NCBI GenBank assembly: GCA_965243635.1 | Contig: OZ251574.1 | Location: 3,534,001-3,598,000, forward strand | Reading direction: 5' to 3' | Length of the DNA: 64,000 nt | From: Rs1 sp000416275 | GTDB taxonomy: Bacteria; Pseudomonadota; Gammaproteobacteria; Pseudomonadales; Balneatricaceae | Part shown: one piece after another, positions 1 to 8,293 of the stretch | Layout: each line of letters begins with the position of its first letter | Numbering within the stretch: the stretch's first letter is position 1 | Program-made: the position numbers and the translations under genes | The notes under the pieces: generated by a model | What the model saw: the letters and a program-made list of their open reading frames with translations, nothing else | What the model was told of the DNA's origin: nothing | Database searches by the model: none

Positions 1-309
1 GCCGCTTGTAATAAATTGGATTCCAATTTAGCGATCCTAAATGCGGCTTTTAGCGCCGTCGATCCAACGTCTGATTTAGTTGGCGCGATATCCGATGCCG
101 CAAGAAAATGTGGCGCTAGTGAGGAAGATTTATTAGGTAGTGCACTGGCTAACAACATTGACCCGACCGCTATCGGTGAAGCGACTGCAGCGGGTGGACC
201 ACTACCTGGTGCCGGTGGAGCTGCCGGCGCTACTGGCGCGCCTGTATCAGCACCTAGCTTTGGTAGTGCCGGTGGTTCTGGCGGCGGTGGCACAGCCAGT
301 GCCGGTTAA
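1..309 (+). CDS. C-terminal part of an unrecognised glycine-rich protein
   Basis: The reading frame is open from the first base of the window (A-A-C-N-K-L-D-S...), so this is most likely the end of a gene that starts upstream and not a short gene starting at the TTG at 16. The visible part has about 65 residues of mixed helix-like sequence (repeated Ala, Asp, Leu, with D-L-V-G-A-I-S-D and E-E-D-L-L-G) followed by a low-complexity tail of Gly, Ala, Ser and Pro. I do not recognise the family. A strong hairpin terminator lies 15 bp after the stop, so transcription probably ends here and the O-antigen ligase gene downstream has its own promoter. A cell-surface or secreted role would be a guess from the Gly/Ala tail only. 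Confidence 0.6.
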   Translation, partial: AACNKLDSNLAILNAAFSAVDPTSDLVGAISDAARKCGASEEDLLGSALANNIDPTAIGEATAAGGPLPGAGGAAGATGAPVSAPSFGSAGGSGGGGTASAG

Positions 310-323
310 GTTTTTAGCATTTT

Positions 324-347
324 AAAAAGCGCTTCGGCGCTTTTTTT
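324..347 (+). terminator. Rho-independent terminator
   Basis: A perfect 9-bp stem (AAAAAGCGC / GCGCTTTTT) with a TTCG tetraloop is followed by a T run. It lies 15 bp past the stop of the glycine-rich gene. The A-rich side could make it work in both directions, but there is no converging gene. Confidence 0.85.
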
Positions 348-379
348 AGGCCTCTATCCTGAGTCTGTGATTATTTACT

Positions 380-1702
380 ATGCAGCTACGCGCTAACCAC
401 AATAGTATTTTCTATCTTTTCTTAAGCCTGCTAGTTTGGGCCCCCCTTCCCCTAGGCAGCAATAGAGACTGGTCAGCAATGTTGATCTGTATTTTCACGG
501 CTCTATTGTGTATGTGCTGGATAGCTCAGTATCTTAAAGGCCAAGTTGAATTTAACCGATGCTTCAAGCGTGCAATCATCATTATTGTGCTTTTAAGCGC
601 GGCACAGCTGACGCTGGTTTATCAATTGTATGCACAAATTAGCATCGATCCTGAAGCCACCTTAAAAGAGCTATTACTTGGCATCAGCCTAACTTTATTT
701 TTCGCCCTTAGCCTGCTATTACTCAATTCCCGCTCAAGGATTAAGGCAACTATTTATACCATTGTACTATCGGGAGTTTTTCAAGCGATTTTTGGCAGCT
801 TAATGACCCTATCTGAACTTGAATATTTATTTTTTATTAAAAAAGATAGCTATATTGGCATGGCGACTGGCACTTTCGTTAACCGTAATCATTTAGCCGG
901 CTATTTAGTTATTTGTCTGTCGCTAGGATTGGGCTTGATGATTGCTAAATTACGCGGCAACAGCGGCAATTTTAAAGAATTAATCAGAAATACCTTTACC
1001 GCAATATTAGGCAATAAAGCACTGCTGCGGATTTCACTAATTATTATGGTGGCTGCACTAGTGATGACCCATTCTCGAATGGGCAATACTTCGTTCTTCG
1101 TTAGTATGGGGATCATCGGCACTTTAGCGGTTTTATTAAAAAAACGCTCGGTAAAAGCAACTCTGATCTTGCTGATCAGCTTATTAATTATCGATATCAC
1201 CGTGGTCGGTACTTTTTTTGGGGTCGATAAAGTCCTCAACCGGCTGGAAGCCACTAGCGTTGATAAAGAAAGCCGTGACGAAGTCAATTTATACAGCCTC
1301 AAAATTTCAGATGCCAATCTATTACTAGGCACAGGTGCAGGCAGTTTTTACACCGCATTCCCACAAGTACGAGAGCAAGAGGTTGGTTTCCTTTTTTACG
1401 ATCATGCCCACAACGACTATCTGGAATTTTTAACCGAGCGCGGTATTATTGGCATGATGCCATTAATTTTAGTAGTGCTGATTACTTTTGGGGTCGCATT
1501 TAAAGCGCTCAGAAAAAGGCACAACCCACTGATGCGAGGCTGCGCATTTGGCTGTTTAATGTCAATGTTAGCGATGGCATTACATGCCAGCGTGGATTTT
1601 AATTTGCAAATACCCGCCAACGCAATGACGTTTATGTTGGTATTGGCGCTGGGCTGGATTGGGGCTTATTATAAAAGAGGAGTTAGAAAGTTTGAAAGCT
1701 GA
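380..1702 (+). CDS. O-antigen ligase / Wzy-type polymerase family membrane protein
   Basis: 440 residues, strongly hydrophobic, with about ten predicted membrane helices and a long polar stretch near residues 285-350, as in the Wzy_C/WaaL superfamily (inner-membrane enzymes that ligate or polymerise undecaprenyl-linked glycans). Two family hallmarks are visible: F-V-N-R-N-H-L-A-G-Y-L near residue 170 and H-N-D-Y-L-E-F-L-T-E-R-G-I-I-G near residue 355. The gene starts shortly after the terminator of the preceding gene. galE, a VanZ-like gene and manC in the same window fit surface polysaccharide synthesis, but no glycosyltransferase cluster is present, so the substrate cannot be named. Ligase versus polymerase cannot be decided from sequence. 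Confidence 0.8.
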   Translation: MQLRANHNSIFYLFLSLLVWAPLPLGSNRDWSAMLICIFTALLCMCWIAQYLKGQVEFNRCFKRAIIIIVLLSAAQLTLVYQLYAQISIDPEATLKELLLGISLTLFFALSLLLLNSRSRIKATIYTIVLSGVFQAIFGSLMTLSELEYLFFIKKDSYIGMATGTFVNRNHLAGYLVICLSLGLGLMIAKLRGNSGNFKELIRNTFTAILGNKALLRISLIIMVAALVMTHSRMGNTSFFVSMGIIGTLAVLLKKRSVKATLILLISLLIIDITVVGTFFGVDKVLNRLEATSVDKESRDEVNLYSLKISDANLLLGTGAGSFYTAFPQVREQEVGFLFYDHAHNDYLEFLTERGIIGMMPLILVVLITFGVAFKALRKRHNPLMRGCAFGCLMSMLAMALHASVDFNLQIPANAMTFMLVLALGWIGAYYKRGVRKFES

Positions 1703-1745
1703 AAAGTTAGAAGCTAAAAACTAAAAAAGTTATAAATTAAAAAGG
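1703..1745 (+). repeat. Short AT-rich gene-end repeat (AGTTAGAAGCTAAAA type)
   Basis: Directly after the O-antigen ligase stop lies a run of imperfect 7-8 bp units (AAAGTT-AGAAGCT-AAAAACT-AAAAAAGTT). The same kind of sequence on either strand follows several genes in this window (about 2168, 4889, 11262, 18336 and 58087). Confidence 0.5.
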
Positions 1746-1760
1746 TGGGCTGGGGGTTTT

Positions 1761-2169
1761 ATGGTGTTTGAGCAGCTGGAAGTGTGGAAACGGTCTGCTA
1801 GATTGCCTGCAAATGTTTATAAATACTTTGCGACGAATACTGATTATGGTTTTAAAGATCAAATCACTAGATCGGATATTGCATGCAATGCCGTGATGAT
1901 AACGCCGCTAGTTGTTTTTACAGACTTTTTTTCGATTGAACGCCGTTCTTGTGTGAACGGTTGATTGAGAAAGAAAAGTCTGTAAAAACAAGGAGCAAGC
2001 TAGAACACGAGCGATTGGGTGCAATATTCGGGCTAGATCGGGTTTGTCGGTACCCTCTAATATCGCCGAAGGTTATGAGAGATCGACTAAGAAGGATACA
2101 ATCAGGTTTCTTTTTTATGCGAAAGGCTCTTGTGCTGAATTGAGGACTCAAATCTATATCGAACTTTGA
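1761..2169 (+). pseudogene. Four-helix bundle protein gene split by MITE-1
   Basis: The start (F-E-Q-L-E-V-W-K-R-S-A at residues 3-13, then G-F-K-D-Q-I-T-R-S) is typical of the small four-helix-bundle proteins related to the 23S rRNA intervening-sequence protein (TIGR02436 family; function not established). The frame is broken after I-T-R by a 162-bp insertion (1871-2032) flanked by CTAG. Removing the insertion and one CTAG restores the family sequence S-G-L-S-V-P-S-N-I-A-E-G-Y-E-R-S, continuing through C-A-E-L-R-T-Q-I-Y-I-E-L to a TGA at 2167. The restored protein is about 85 residues against roughly 115-125 usual, so the C-terminus also looks shortened; a CCTTTAA repeat starts exactly there. 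Confidence 0.8.
1871..2032 (+). mobile_element. MITE-1 copy 1 (162 bp, IS1380-like ends)
   Basis: A 162-bp element with CTAG on both sides (1867-1870 and 2033-2036). Its right end, read inward, is CCCGAATATTGCACCCAA; the left end is ATCGGATATTGCATGCAA. These resemble the ends of the IS1380 copies in this window (CCCGCATATTGCATG and CCCGCATGTTGCACC), and the 4-bp YTAR duplication is also the same. Inside is a long inverted repeat (GTTTTTACAGACTTTT / AAAAGTCTGTAAAAAC) enclosing CCGTTC/GAACGG, so a transcript would fold into one hairpin. No coding capacity. A second copy of equal length lies at 16661-16822 in the opposite orientation. Confidence 0.8.
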
Positions 2170-2215
2170 CCTTTAACCTTTAACCTTTAACCTTTTAGCT
2201 TTTAGCTTTTAAACT
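2170..2215 (+). repeat. Tandem heptamers CCTTTAA / TTTTAGC
   Basis: Four units of CCTTTAA (from about 2170) pass into units of TTTTAGC. It sits exactly at the 3' end of the broken four-helix-bundle gene and between two convergent genes. Confidence 0.7.
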
Positions 2216-2227
2216 TTAAACTGTTAT

Positions 2228-2596
2228 TTATTTAATTAAATATTTTTTCCCCATCCCCATTATTTTCAACGCTATAAACGCCAAACATACCCCCACTAGA
2301 TTGGCGATTGCGTCTTCTATGCTTGAGGTTCGGGTTATTTGTAGTTGCCCCTGTGCATATTCCATTAGTATTGAGAGCATCGCGATTGCCGGCCAATATG
2401 TGGAAGGCCAGACAAAGGGAAGCGCCAGCCTGCCAGTGAACGCTAAGCCAGCAAAGGCCAACAGATGAGCGAGCTTATCTGATTGCTGGAATATCGCCTG
2501 CGGCGGCGTCGCTCTAAATATTCCCCAAGTCACTACAGCGGCACAACTGACGAACAGCGTTATAAAGAATACTTGCCTGAAGCTGCTAAGAGGCAT
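2228..2596 (-). CDS. VanZ-like membrane protein
   Basis: About 122 residues with four predicted membrane helices and the VanZ-like signature: D-K-L-A-H-L-L-A-F-A-G-L at the first third, then E-Y-A-Q-G near residue 80 and R-T-S-S-I-E-D-A-I-A-N-L-V-G near residue 90. VanZ-like proteins are small integral membrane proteins of poorly defined function, often next to polysaccharide genes. The ATG at 2596 lies inside the end of galE (stop at 2586), so the two genes overlap and are probably co-transcribed and translationally coupled; a GTG four codons upstream (2608) is an alternative start. The molecular role is not known. Confidence 0.75.
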   Translation of the reverse strand: MPLSSFRQVFFITLFVSCAAVVTWGIFRATPPQAIFQQSDKLAHLLAFAGLAFTGRLALPFVWPSTYWPAIAMLSILMEYAQGQLQITRTSSIEDAIANLVGVCLAFIALKIMGMGKKYLIK

Positions 2597-3605
2597 CTTT
2601 ATAGCCACTGGGGTTCTTTTGCTGCCAATTCCAGTGGTCTTTGATCATTTTTGATAGATCCGCTTGGGCTTTCCAAGCTAAACTTTCGCTGGTGTGCTGC
2701 ACATCTGCATAGCAAGTTGCGATGTCTCCCGCCCGCCTGGGCAGTATTTTGTGAGGAATGACTCGGTTTGAAATCTTGGCGAAGGTATTGATCACTTCCA
2801 ATACAGAATGACCTTGACCTGTCCCTAAATTATAAGCGTGCCACCCGCTTTGGCTGGATATTTTGTTGAGTGCCGCTAAGTGACCCGCAGCCAAATCCAC
2901 AACATGAATATAATCACGTACTCCAGTACCGTCTGGTGTTGGATAGTCGTCGCCAAACACTCCCACTTGCTGCAATTGGCCGACAGCGACCTTGGCCACA
3001 AATGGCATCAGGTTATTCGGAATACCATTTGGATCTTCACCGATCAAGCCGCTCTCATGAGCACCGACCGGATTAAAATACCTAAGTACCGCAATACGCA
3101 TCGTAGGATCCGCTTGAGCAAGGTCTTTTAGTATGTATTCAATCATCAATTTGGTTTGGCCGTAGGGATTGGTCGCCGATAGTGGTGATTGCTCGGTGAT
3201 AGGGATTATTTCAGGATCCCCATACACAGTCGCAGATGAGCTAAACACCAGCTCTTTACAATTGTGGGTTTGCATGACGGCCAATAAGGTCAGTGTAGTA
3301 TTGAGGTTGTTTTGATAGTACATCAATGGCTTAGCGACGGATTCTCCGACTGCTTTATAGCCGGCAAAATGAATCACACTCTTAATATCGTAGTCTGTAA
3401 AAATACTCTCTAGCAATTGCCGATCGTTTACATCACCTTCTATAACACTAACTTGTTGTCCGGTGATGGCCTCTATCCGCTTAAACACCTCTGGCGAGCT
3501 ATTACTATAATTATCGATGACCACCACCTCATCGCCACGCTCTAGTAGCTGTACCACCGTATGACTACCTATATACCCTGCACCGCCTGTGACCAAAATT
3601 GCCAT
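2586..3605 (-). CDS. galE: UDP-glucose 4-epimerase
   Basis: Interconverts UDP-glucose and UDP-galactose in the cytoplasm with bound NAD, supplying UDP-galactose for surface glycans. An extended SDR Rossmann fold is clear: T-G-G-A-G-Y-I-G-S-H at the N-terminus, F-S-S-S-A-T-V-Y-G near residue 125 and the catalytic Y-G-Q-T-K near residue 150. R-Y-F-N-P-V-G-A-H and D-Y-I-H-V-V-D-L-A follow, as in bacterial GalE. Full length at about 339 residues. I chose the second ATG (3605) because GGGA lies 6 bp before it; the first ATG at 3611 adds only Met-Lys. Overlaps the VanZ-like gene downstream. Confidence 0.93.
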   Translation of the reverse strand: MAILVTGGAGYIGSHTVVQLLERGDEVVVIDNYSNSSPEVFKRIEAITGQQVSVIEGDVNDRQLLESIFTDYDIKSVIHFAGYKAVGESVAKPLMYYQNNLNTTLTLLAVMQTHNCKELVFSSSATVYGDPEIIPITEQSPLSATNPYGQTKLMIEYILKDLAQADPTMRIAVLRYFNPVGAHESGLIGEDPNGIPNNLMPFVAKVAVGQLQQVGVFGDDYPTPDGTGVRDYIHVVDLAAGHLAALNKISSQSGWHAYNLGTGQGHSVLEVINTFAKISNRVIPHKILPRRAGDIATCYADVQHTSESLAWKAQADLSKMIKDHWNWQQKNPSGYKDAS

Positions 3606-3850
3606 TTTCATTCCCGAAATTGAGTGATAGAGCCGAGATTATATAGTGCAGCTTAGTCAATAGAAACAACTGTTGAATAATTACAATTGACTCTATTAAT
3701 TCTCGTTAAAGTTGTTATTGTTTAGCTACGCAAATAACCGAATATCACTTTACGTTTCTTTTAGTGACATCTAACAGTACTAAAAAAGTACTTTATCGGA
3801 AGATAGCTTTATACTGCTTTTTGCTTTTTTATACTACTGCCATTATTTAA

Positions 3851-4010
3851 CCTGAATCCGTGGCTTCAAAGTGAATACAGAGTGTAAGATATTGGTTCTA
3901 CAGTGGAATTGAAAAATCTTAGCTGCACCCGTAGGTTCAGCGGGTATTTTTCTAACCGTTGTAGAATCAAGAGCTTGCGCTATGTGGTGCTGTGAAGTCA
4001 CTGATTCAGG
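3851..4010 (+). mobile_element. MITE-2 copy A (160 bp)
   Basis: A non-coding element with inverted ends CCTGAATCCGTGGCTTCA and, read inward from the right, CCTGAATCAGTGACTTCA. It is flanked by a TTTAA 5-bp direct repeat. It is the short subtype (160 bp), which lacks an internal segment of about 49 bp present in the 206-209 bp copies at 12528, 31177 and the nested copy at 50234. The interval 3612-3850 upstream holds nothing else that I can recognise beyond possible promoters for galE. Confidence 0.82.
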
Positions 4011-4027
4011 TTTAAATTAACTTTTAT

Positions 4028-4096
4028 CTGAGTCCGTGGCTGAAGTTACCATGTATAAATCAATATAAAGTGTCGCATGCAAAGCACTGATTCAGG
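4028..4096 (+). repeat. Degenerate MITE-2 fragment
   Basis: Begins CTGAGTCCGTGGCTGAAGT and ends GCACTGATTCAGG, which are mutated MITE-2 ends with the interior lost. It lies directly upstream of the exporter gene and probably contributes part of its promoter region. Confidence 0.5.
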
Positions 4097-4126
4097 TTTT
4101 AGTAGATCCCCCTCAAAGGAGCCCAC

Positions 4127-4888
4127 TTGGACGCACTAAATTTATCGACGGAACTGATTGGCTTTTTATTTATCATTTCAATTGCCGCAGGCTTAATTGA
4201 TACCTTAGCAGGCGGTGGCGGGCTGATTGTGTTGCCGGCACTTATTATGAGCGGTATACCGCCCTTAGCTGCGTTAGGTACTAATAAATTACAGGGCACT
4301 ATGGGCACCGCCACAGCAACGTTGATGATGCTTAAAAACAAAAAAATCAGCTGGGACGCGGTTAAATACATGATGCTATCTGCTTTTATCGGCGCTGTTA
4401 TTGGCACGCTGATTATCCAGTTTATAGACCCAGCGCTACTCTCTTTCGTCATCCCGGTGGTACTGCTGATTATCGGCTTGTATTTCTTACTCTGCCCTAC
4501 AGCCACTGAAGAACAGCGCCCAGCTAAGCTCTCGATGACTAAGTATCGACGCCGAGTACTGCCTTTTATAGGTGCCTATGACGGTATGTTCGGCCCGGGA
4601 ACCGGCTCGTTCTTTGCTTTAGCTGGAGTGACCTTTCGCGGCTTGGGGATTATATCGGCAACTGCCGAGGCAAAACCACTGAATTTCTCAACCAATATCG
4701 CCTCCCTGATCGTATTTATCATGGCGGGGCAAGTTATCTGGATGATAGGTTTTATAATGATGTTCGGTCAAATACTAGGCGCCTGGTTAGGCGCCAAGTG
4801 TTTATTTATCAGCAACCCAAAATACATTAGATATGTGGTGGTAATAATGTGCTTTAGCATGCTTTTTAAATATATGGTTGAGTTATAA
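4127..4888 (+). CDS. TSUP (TauE/SafE) family membrane transporter
   Basis: 253 residues with about eight membrane helices in two similar halves, as in the sulfite/organosulfur exporter (TSUP, TauE/SafE) family. Typical motifs are visible: D-T-L-A-G-G-G-G-L-I-V-L-P-A-L near residue 25, G-T-N-K-L-Q-G-T near residue 55, and in the second half G-A-Y-D-G-M-F-G-P-G-T-G-S-F. Members export or import small anions such as sulfite, sulfoacetate or taurine; the substrate here is not predictable. The start is a TTG at 4127, chosen because AAGGAG ends 5 bp before it and no ATG is suitably placed. No operon partner. Confidence 0.85.
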   Translation: MDALNLSTELIGFLFIISIAAGLIDTLAGGGGLIVLPALIMSGIPPLAALGTNKLQGTMGTATATLMMLKNKKISWDAVKYMMLSAFIGAVIGTLIIQFIDPALLSFVIPVVLLIIGLYFLLCPTATEEQRPAKLSMTKYRRRVLPFIGAYDGMFGPGTGSFFALAGVTFRGLGIISATAEAKPLNFSTNIASLIVFIMAGQVIWMIGFIMMFGQILGAWLGAKCLFISNPKYIRYVVVIMCFSMLFKYMVEL

Positions 4889-4979
4889 GCTATAAGCTTT
4901 GAGCTATAAGTTATAAGCTTTGAGCTTTGAGCTTCTAACTTTGAGCTTCTAGCTTCCGACTTCTAACTTTGAACTTCTA
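4889..4979. repeat. Gene-end heptamer repeat (GAGCTTCTAACTT)
   Basis: Imperfect units of TATAAGCTTTGAGC and then AACTTCTAGCTTC fill the gap between two convergent genes (exporter and rluF). Same class as the repeats near 1703, 2170, 7463, 11262 and 58087. Confidence 0.65.
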
Positions 4980-5873
4980 ACGCCTACCTTTGGCCTTTAT
5001 CTTTCTTCCGCTCATTAAGTTTTTTAGCTGGGCTTTTTTATTGGGTTTGATTACTTTATTGGCGTTGCTTTTTGCTATTGCCGCTGATAGCTGTTTGGAC
5101 TTGCGGGTCGATTTGCTTTTAGGTTTACTGCTTTTCTGCGCGGTTATGTCCGAGCTGGAATCTGCGGTTAAACTGAATAGCGTATCGAGTTCTTTGGCGG
5201 TTAGGTCCCGCCAATCTCCGACCGGCAGTCCTTTTATGCCCACATTCATGATCCGAGTGCGTTCCAGCTGCTTTACCTCGTAGTTGAAATGTTCACACAT
5301 CCGCCGGATTTGTCTATTTAGACCTTGAACTAAAGTGATTTTGAAAACGTATTGCGACTCTTGGCTAAGTTTGCACTTTTTAGTGACTACCCCTAACATC
5401 GGCACCCCGCTGGCCATCCCCTCTAGAAACTGCTCAGTGATCGGTCGATTGACGGTGACTAGGTACTCTTTTTCGTGTTGATTACCCGCCCTCAGTATTT
5501 TGTTGACCATATCGCCGTTATTGGTTAAAAAGATCAGCCCTTGCGAATCTTTATCTAAGCGCCCGATGGGAAATATTCTGGAGCTGTGGCTGACAAAATC
5601 AACGATATTATTTCGCTCACTGCCCTCGGTGGTACTGACCACACCGACCGGCTTATTTAGCGCGATAAACACTAATAGTTCTTCCTCCAGCGGCTCAATT
5701 TTTTGGCCGTTGACCCGCACGGTACTCCCAACAGTGACACGATCACCGACACCGGCTTTTTTGCCGTTGATGAATACATTACCCTGTTCGATAAATTTAT
5801 CGGCATCTCTTCTAGAACAGAGACCACTCTGACTGATATATTTATTTAAACGGGTGGAAAATAGCTCTGACAT
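4977..5873 (-). CDS. rluF: 23S rRNA pseudouridine synthase, RluF type
   Basis: Isomerises uridine to pseudouridine in 23S rRNA (E. coli RluF acts at U2604). An N-terminal S4 RNA-binding domain (R-L-N-K-Y-I-S-Q-S-G-L-C-S-R-R-D-A-D) is followed by the RsuA/RluB/E/F catalytic domain with the G-R-L-D-K-D-S-Q-G-L motif holding the catalytic Asp, then I-L-R-A-G-N-Q-H-E-K-E-Y. The G-R-L-D-K-D-S-Q-G-L and R-A-G-N-x-H-E-K-E-Y strings point to RluF within the family. After about residue 240 comes a basic Ser/Lys-rich tail, as in other RluF/RluB proteins. Single gene; its 3' end abuts the gene-end repeat. Confidence 0.9.
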   Translation of the reverse strand: MSELFSTRLNKYISQSGLCSRRDADKFIEQGNVFINGKKAGVGDRVTVGSTVRVNGQKIEPLEEELLVFIALNKPVGVVSTTEGSERNNIVDFVSHSSRIFPIGRLDKDSQGLIFLTNNGDMVNKILRAGNQHEKEYLVTVNRPITEQFLEGMASGVPMLGVVTKKCKLSQESQYVFKITLVQGLNRQIRRMCEHFNYEVKQLERTRIMNVGIKGLPVGDWRDLTAKELDTLFSLTADSSSDITAQKSSKPKSKSTRKSKQLSAAIAKSNANKVIKPNKKAQLKNLMSGRKIKAKGRR

Positions 5874-5898
5874 GAATATTCAATTCTCGGTGCTAATC

Positions 5899-5990
5899 CC
5901 TGAATCTTGAATGGAGGATGGCGATTGTGTGTAAAAGCTTGAGCTGCTGCTCAACGCCTCTAGATAGCGCCATAAAATCACTGATTTAGG
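5899..5990 (+). repeat. Degenerate MITE-2-like element
   Basis: Ends CCTGAATCTTGAATGG and (inward from the right) CCTAAATCAGTGATTTTA resemble MITE-2 ends with a short unrelated middle. No target duplication is preserved. The remainder of the 5874-6209 gap shows no gene. Confidence 0.4.
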
Positions 5991-6209
5991 GTTTAGTGGT
6001 AAAGGTTTGTCTAAATTCAACGGCTATTGTACTAAGGAACTTTAGATGAATCTATCAACGATTCGCCATCCAGCCGTTTGTTTCTGGGAGGGAAGGTCAC
6101 ACTTCGCCTGCGTGTAAAAATCACCTTAGTTAGTCGCTAGTTATTTACCCGACTATTTCTGCTCGGGTAGCTAGAGCATTTAAAAGCCAGCGCTGTCGAT
6201 ATTACACAC

Positions 6210-7433
6210 TTAAAAGCGGCTGGCGCGATAGGCGTGTAGATCTATTTTTGTGGTGCGCTGCGCCACTAAGTCGGCGATTAACTCCCCGGTTATCGGCCCC
6301 AAAGTCATACCTAGATGCTGATGGCCAAAGGCAAACAACAGATCGGGGTGCGTGTGACGACTGATGATAGGTAAAGAGTCTGGCAACGAGGGGCGCGCGC
6401 CCACCCATACCGACTGTTCACTCAGCTGTTGGCCCGGTAACATGCGCTCCACCAAAGGCAGTAAAGAGCGTATTTTAGCGTAGTTAGGCGCGGCATCGAC
6501 ATCGGTCAACTCCACCTGACTGGTGAGCCTTAATCCGGTTTCCATCGGGCTAATTACAAAGCCTTGATCCGCATTCACTATAGGCCTAGATATAGCACTA
6601 GTAGCCGGCAGCATCATATGATAACCACGCTCTGCAATCAGCGGCGCACTATAGTTTACGCCTTTACTCAAGCGAGTGGACCAAGCCCCCGCTGTTAGCA
6701 CTAGTTTAGCGGGGGTCAATGTTTCAGTGGTGGTGCGAATGCTGATTTTCTGATCCGCTATCCTAATATCTTGTACATCAGCTATTTTCAGCTCCCCGCC
6801 ATTTTGCAAAAAATGCTCGACCAAACCTGCTAACATCCGCTCTGGGTTACTGATAAAGTGACAATCTTTTTGCAGGCAGCCGTGTTTAAAAATAGGCGCT
6901 AATTGCGGCTCTAACTCCTGTACTTGCTGGGCGTCCAGAATTTCAAAATCAGTACCACAGCGCGTCATCATCTCGCGCGCACTAGCATTGCCATTAAAAC
7001 TAGCGGTGCTTTCAAATAACCTCAACCAACCGACGGCTTTAAACATTTCGGCGCAATCAGTGTTATCCAGTAATTTACGCCAGCTATCGGTAGCGTGCTC
7101 GGTAAGTGCCACTAAATGTTTGGCATTATGCGAGTAATGATGCTCACGACTTTGGTTTAAAAAACGTATCAGCCAGGGAAGCGTACTCAGCAGATGCTTA
7201 GGAGCAATAGACAGTGGGCCATTTAGCAACATTTTTAGAGCGCTAAAAGCGATGCCTGGAGTAGCGGTAGGCACACAAGAGCCATTGACCACCGCACCGG
7301 CATTGCCAAACGAAGCCCCCGCACCAGGACCGGTTTTATCCAATAAAACCACTTGCCGGCCATCCCGCTGCAGCGCCAAAGCACAGCAGACACCAATAAT
7401 ACCCGCACCGACCACATAGACTTTCTCTTGCAT
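6210..7433 (-). CDS. FAD-dependent D-amino-acid dehydrogenase (DadA-like)
   Basis: 407 residues of the DAO/DadA family: an N-terminal FAD-binding V-V-G-A-G-I-I-G-V-C-C-A-L-A-L, then G-A-S-F-G-N-A-G near residue 40 and a C-terminal W-V-G-A-R-P-S-L-P-D-S-L-P-I-I closed by F-A-F-G-H-Q-H-L-G-M-T, typical of DadA-type enzymes that oxidatively deaminate D-amino acids and pass electrons to the respiratory chain at the membrane. Homologues also act on hydroxyproline or other imino acids, so the substrate is uncertain. It stands alone, divergent from nothing nearby, with no alanine racemase gene beside it. Confidence 0.8.
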   Translation of the reverse strand: MQEKVYVVGAGIIGVCCALALQRDGRQVVLLDKTGPGAGASFGNAGAVVNGSCVPTATPGIAFSALKMLLNGPLSIAPKHLLSTLPWLIRFLNQSREHHYSHNAKHLVALTEHATDSWRKLLDNTDCAEMFKAVGWLRLFESTASFNGNASAREMMTRCGTDFEILDAQQVQELEPQLAPIFKHGCLQKDCHFISNPERMLAGLVEHFLQNGGELKIADVQDIRIADQKISIRTTTETLTPAKLVLTAGAWSTRLSKGVNYSAPLIAERGYHMMLPATSAISRPIVNADQGFVISPMETGLRLTSQVELTDVDAAPNYAKIRSLLPLVERMLPGQQLSEQSVWVGARPSLPDSLPIISRHTHPDLLFAFGHQHLGMTLGPITGELIADLVAQRTTKIDLHAYRASRF

Positions 7434-7462
7434 TTACCAATACCTAAAAGAGTGGATAATTA

Positions 7463-7530
7463 TGAGTTTTAAGCTTCTAGCTTTTAGCTTCTAGCTTCTA
7501 GCTTCTAACTTCTAACTTCTAACTTCTAAC
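7463..7530. repeat. Gene-flank heptamer repeat (TTCTAACTTCTAACT)
   Basis: Tandem TTTTAGC and TTCTAAC units upstream of the DadA-like gene. The rest of 7531-7671 is AT-rich and shows no gene. Confidence 0.7.
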
Positions 7531-7671
7531 TATATTTTTCGAAACAGTATATCTTTAAAGTTACTCCTTTAAAATTGGAAAATTAGCTCAATAATAATAT
7601 TTTGTACTATTTATATGAGGCTGAGGTGAGTTGGTGACTGTAGATACTGATGCGGCAAGGCTAATCTTTTA

Positions 7672-8193
7672 AGGGATTTTTTCACCACCGGTATAACACA
7701 GACACTAGGCTACACAGAGAAAAACCTAGAAGATTAGAAAGGCCAAATACTTAGCAAAACCAACAACCAAGATCCTAAGGGCTTTTTCACCACAGAGGTC
7801 ACAGAGGCGCTGCGCTACACAGAGAAAACACTAAAAGACTAGAAAGACCAAAGAATTAGTAAGACCAACAACCAAAATCCTAAGGGCTTTTTTCACCACA
7901 GAGGTACAGAGGCGCTGCGCTACACAGAGAAAACACTAAAAGACTAGAAAGACCAAAGAATTAGTAAGACCAACAACCAAAATCCTAAGGGCTTTTTTCA
8001 CCACAGAGGTACAGAGGCGCTGCGCTACACAGAGAAAACACTAAAAGACTAGAAAGACCAAAGAATTAGTAAGACCAACAATCAAAACCCTAAGGGCTTT
8101 TTTCACCACAGAGGTCACAGAGGCGCTGCGCTGCACAGGGAAAATACTAAAACCAACAAACCTAATACCTAGTAATAGACAGCAATCTTCTAG
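7672..8193. repeat. CACAGAGG repeat array, unit about 105 bp
   Basis: Four to five tandem units with period 104-106 bp. Each unit runs CCTAAGGGCTTTTT, CACCACAGAGG(T)CACAGAGG, CGCTGCGCT, ACACAGAGAAAAC and a linker ending ACCAACAACCAAAA. Units near 7880 and 7984 are almost identical and share a 1-base loss (GAGGTACAGAGG). The array continues beyond the IS1380 insertion at 9913. Open frames inside it (for example the one at 8041-8256) are products of the repeat and the IS edge, not genes. Confidence 0.85.
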
Positions 8194-8212
8194 CCCGCAT
8201 ATTGCATGAAAA

Positions 8213-8293
8213 ATGGTAAGTTCCGCCCTATCCCTTGATAGAATAGGGTTTACCACAAAACTACTTCGGATGAAGTAACCCGGAACTTACCAT
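8213..8293 (+). promoter_or_regulatory. Inverted repeat burying the IS1380 transposase start codon
   Basis: ATGGTAAGTTCCG (8213-8225) is perfectly repeated inverted as CGGAACTTACCAT (8281-8293), the last two bases being the A and T of the ATG start. Smaller stems lie inside (CCCTAT/ATAGGG and ACTTC/GAAGT). In a transcript entering from outside the IS, the start codon would be locked in a 13-bp stem. The structure is present in all four copies. Confidence 0.6.

Noticed and set aside
5874..6209. Gene in the gap between rluF and the DadA-like gene
   Set aside because: No frame with plausible composition or a start site; only a degenerate MITE-2-like sequence is visible.
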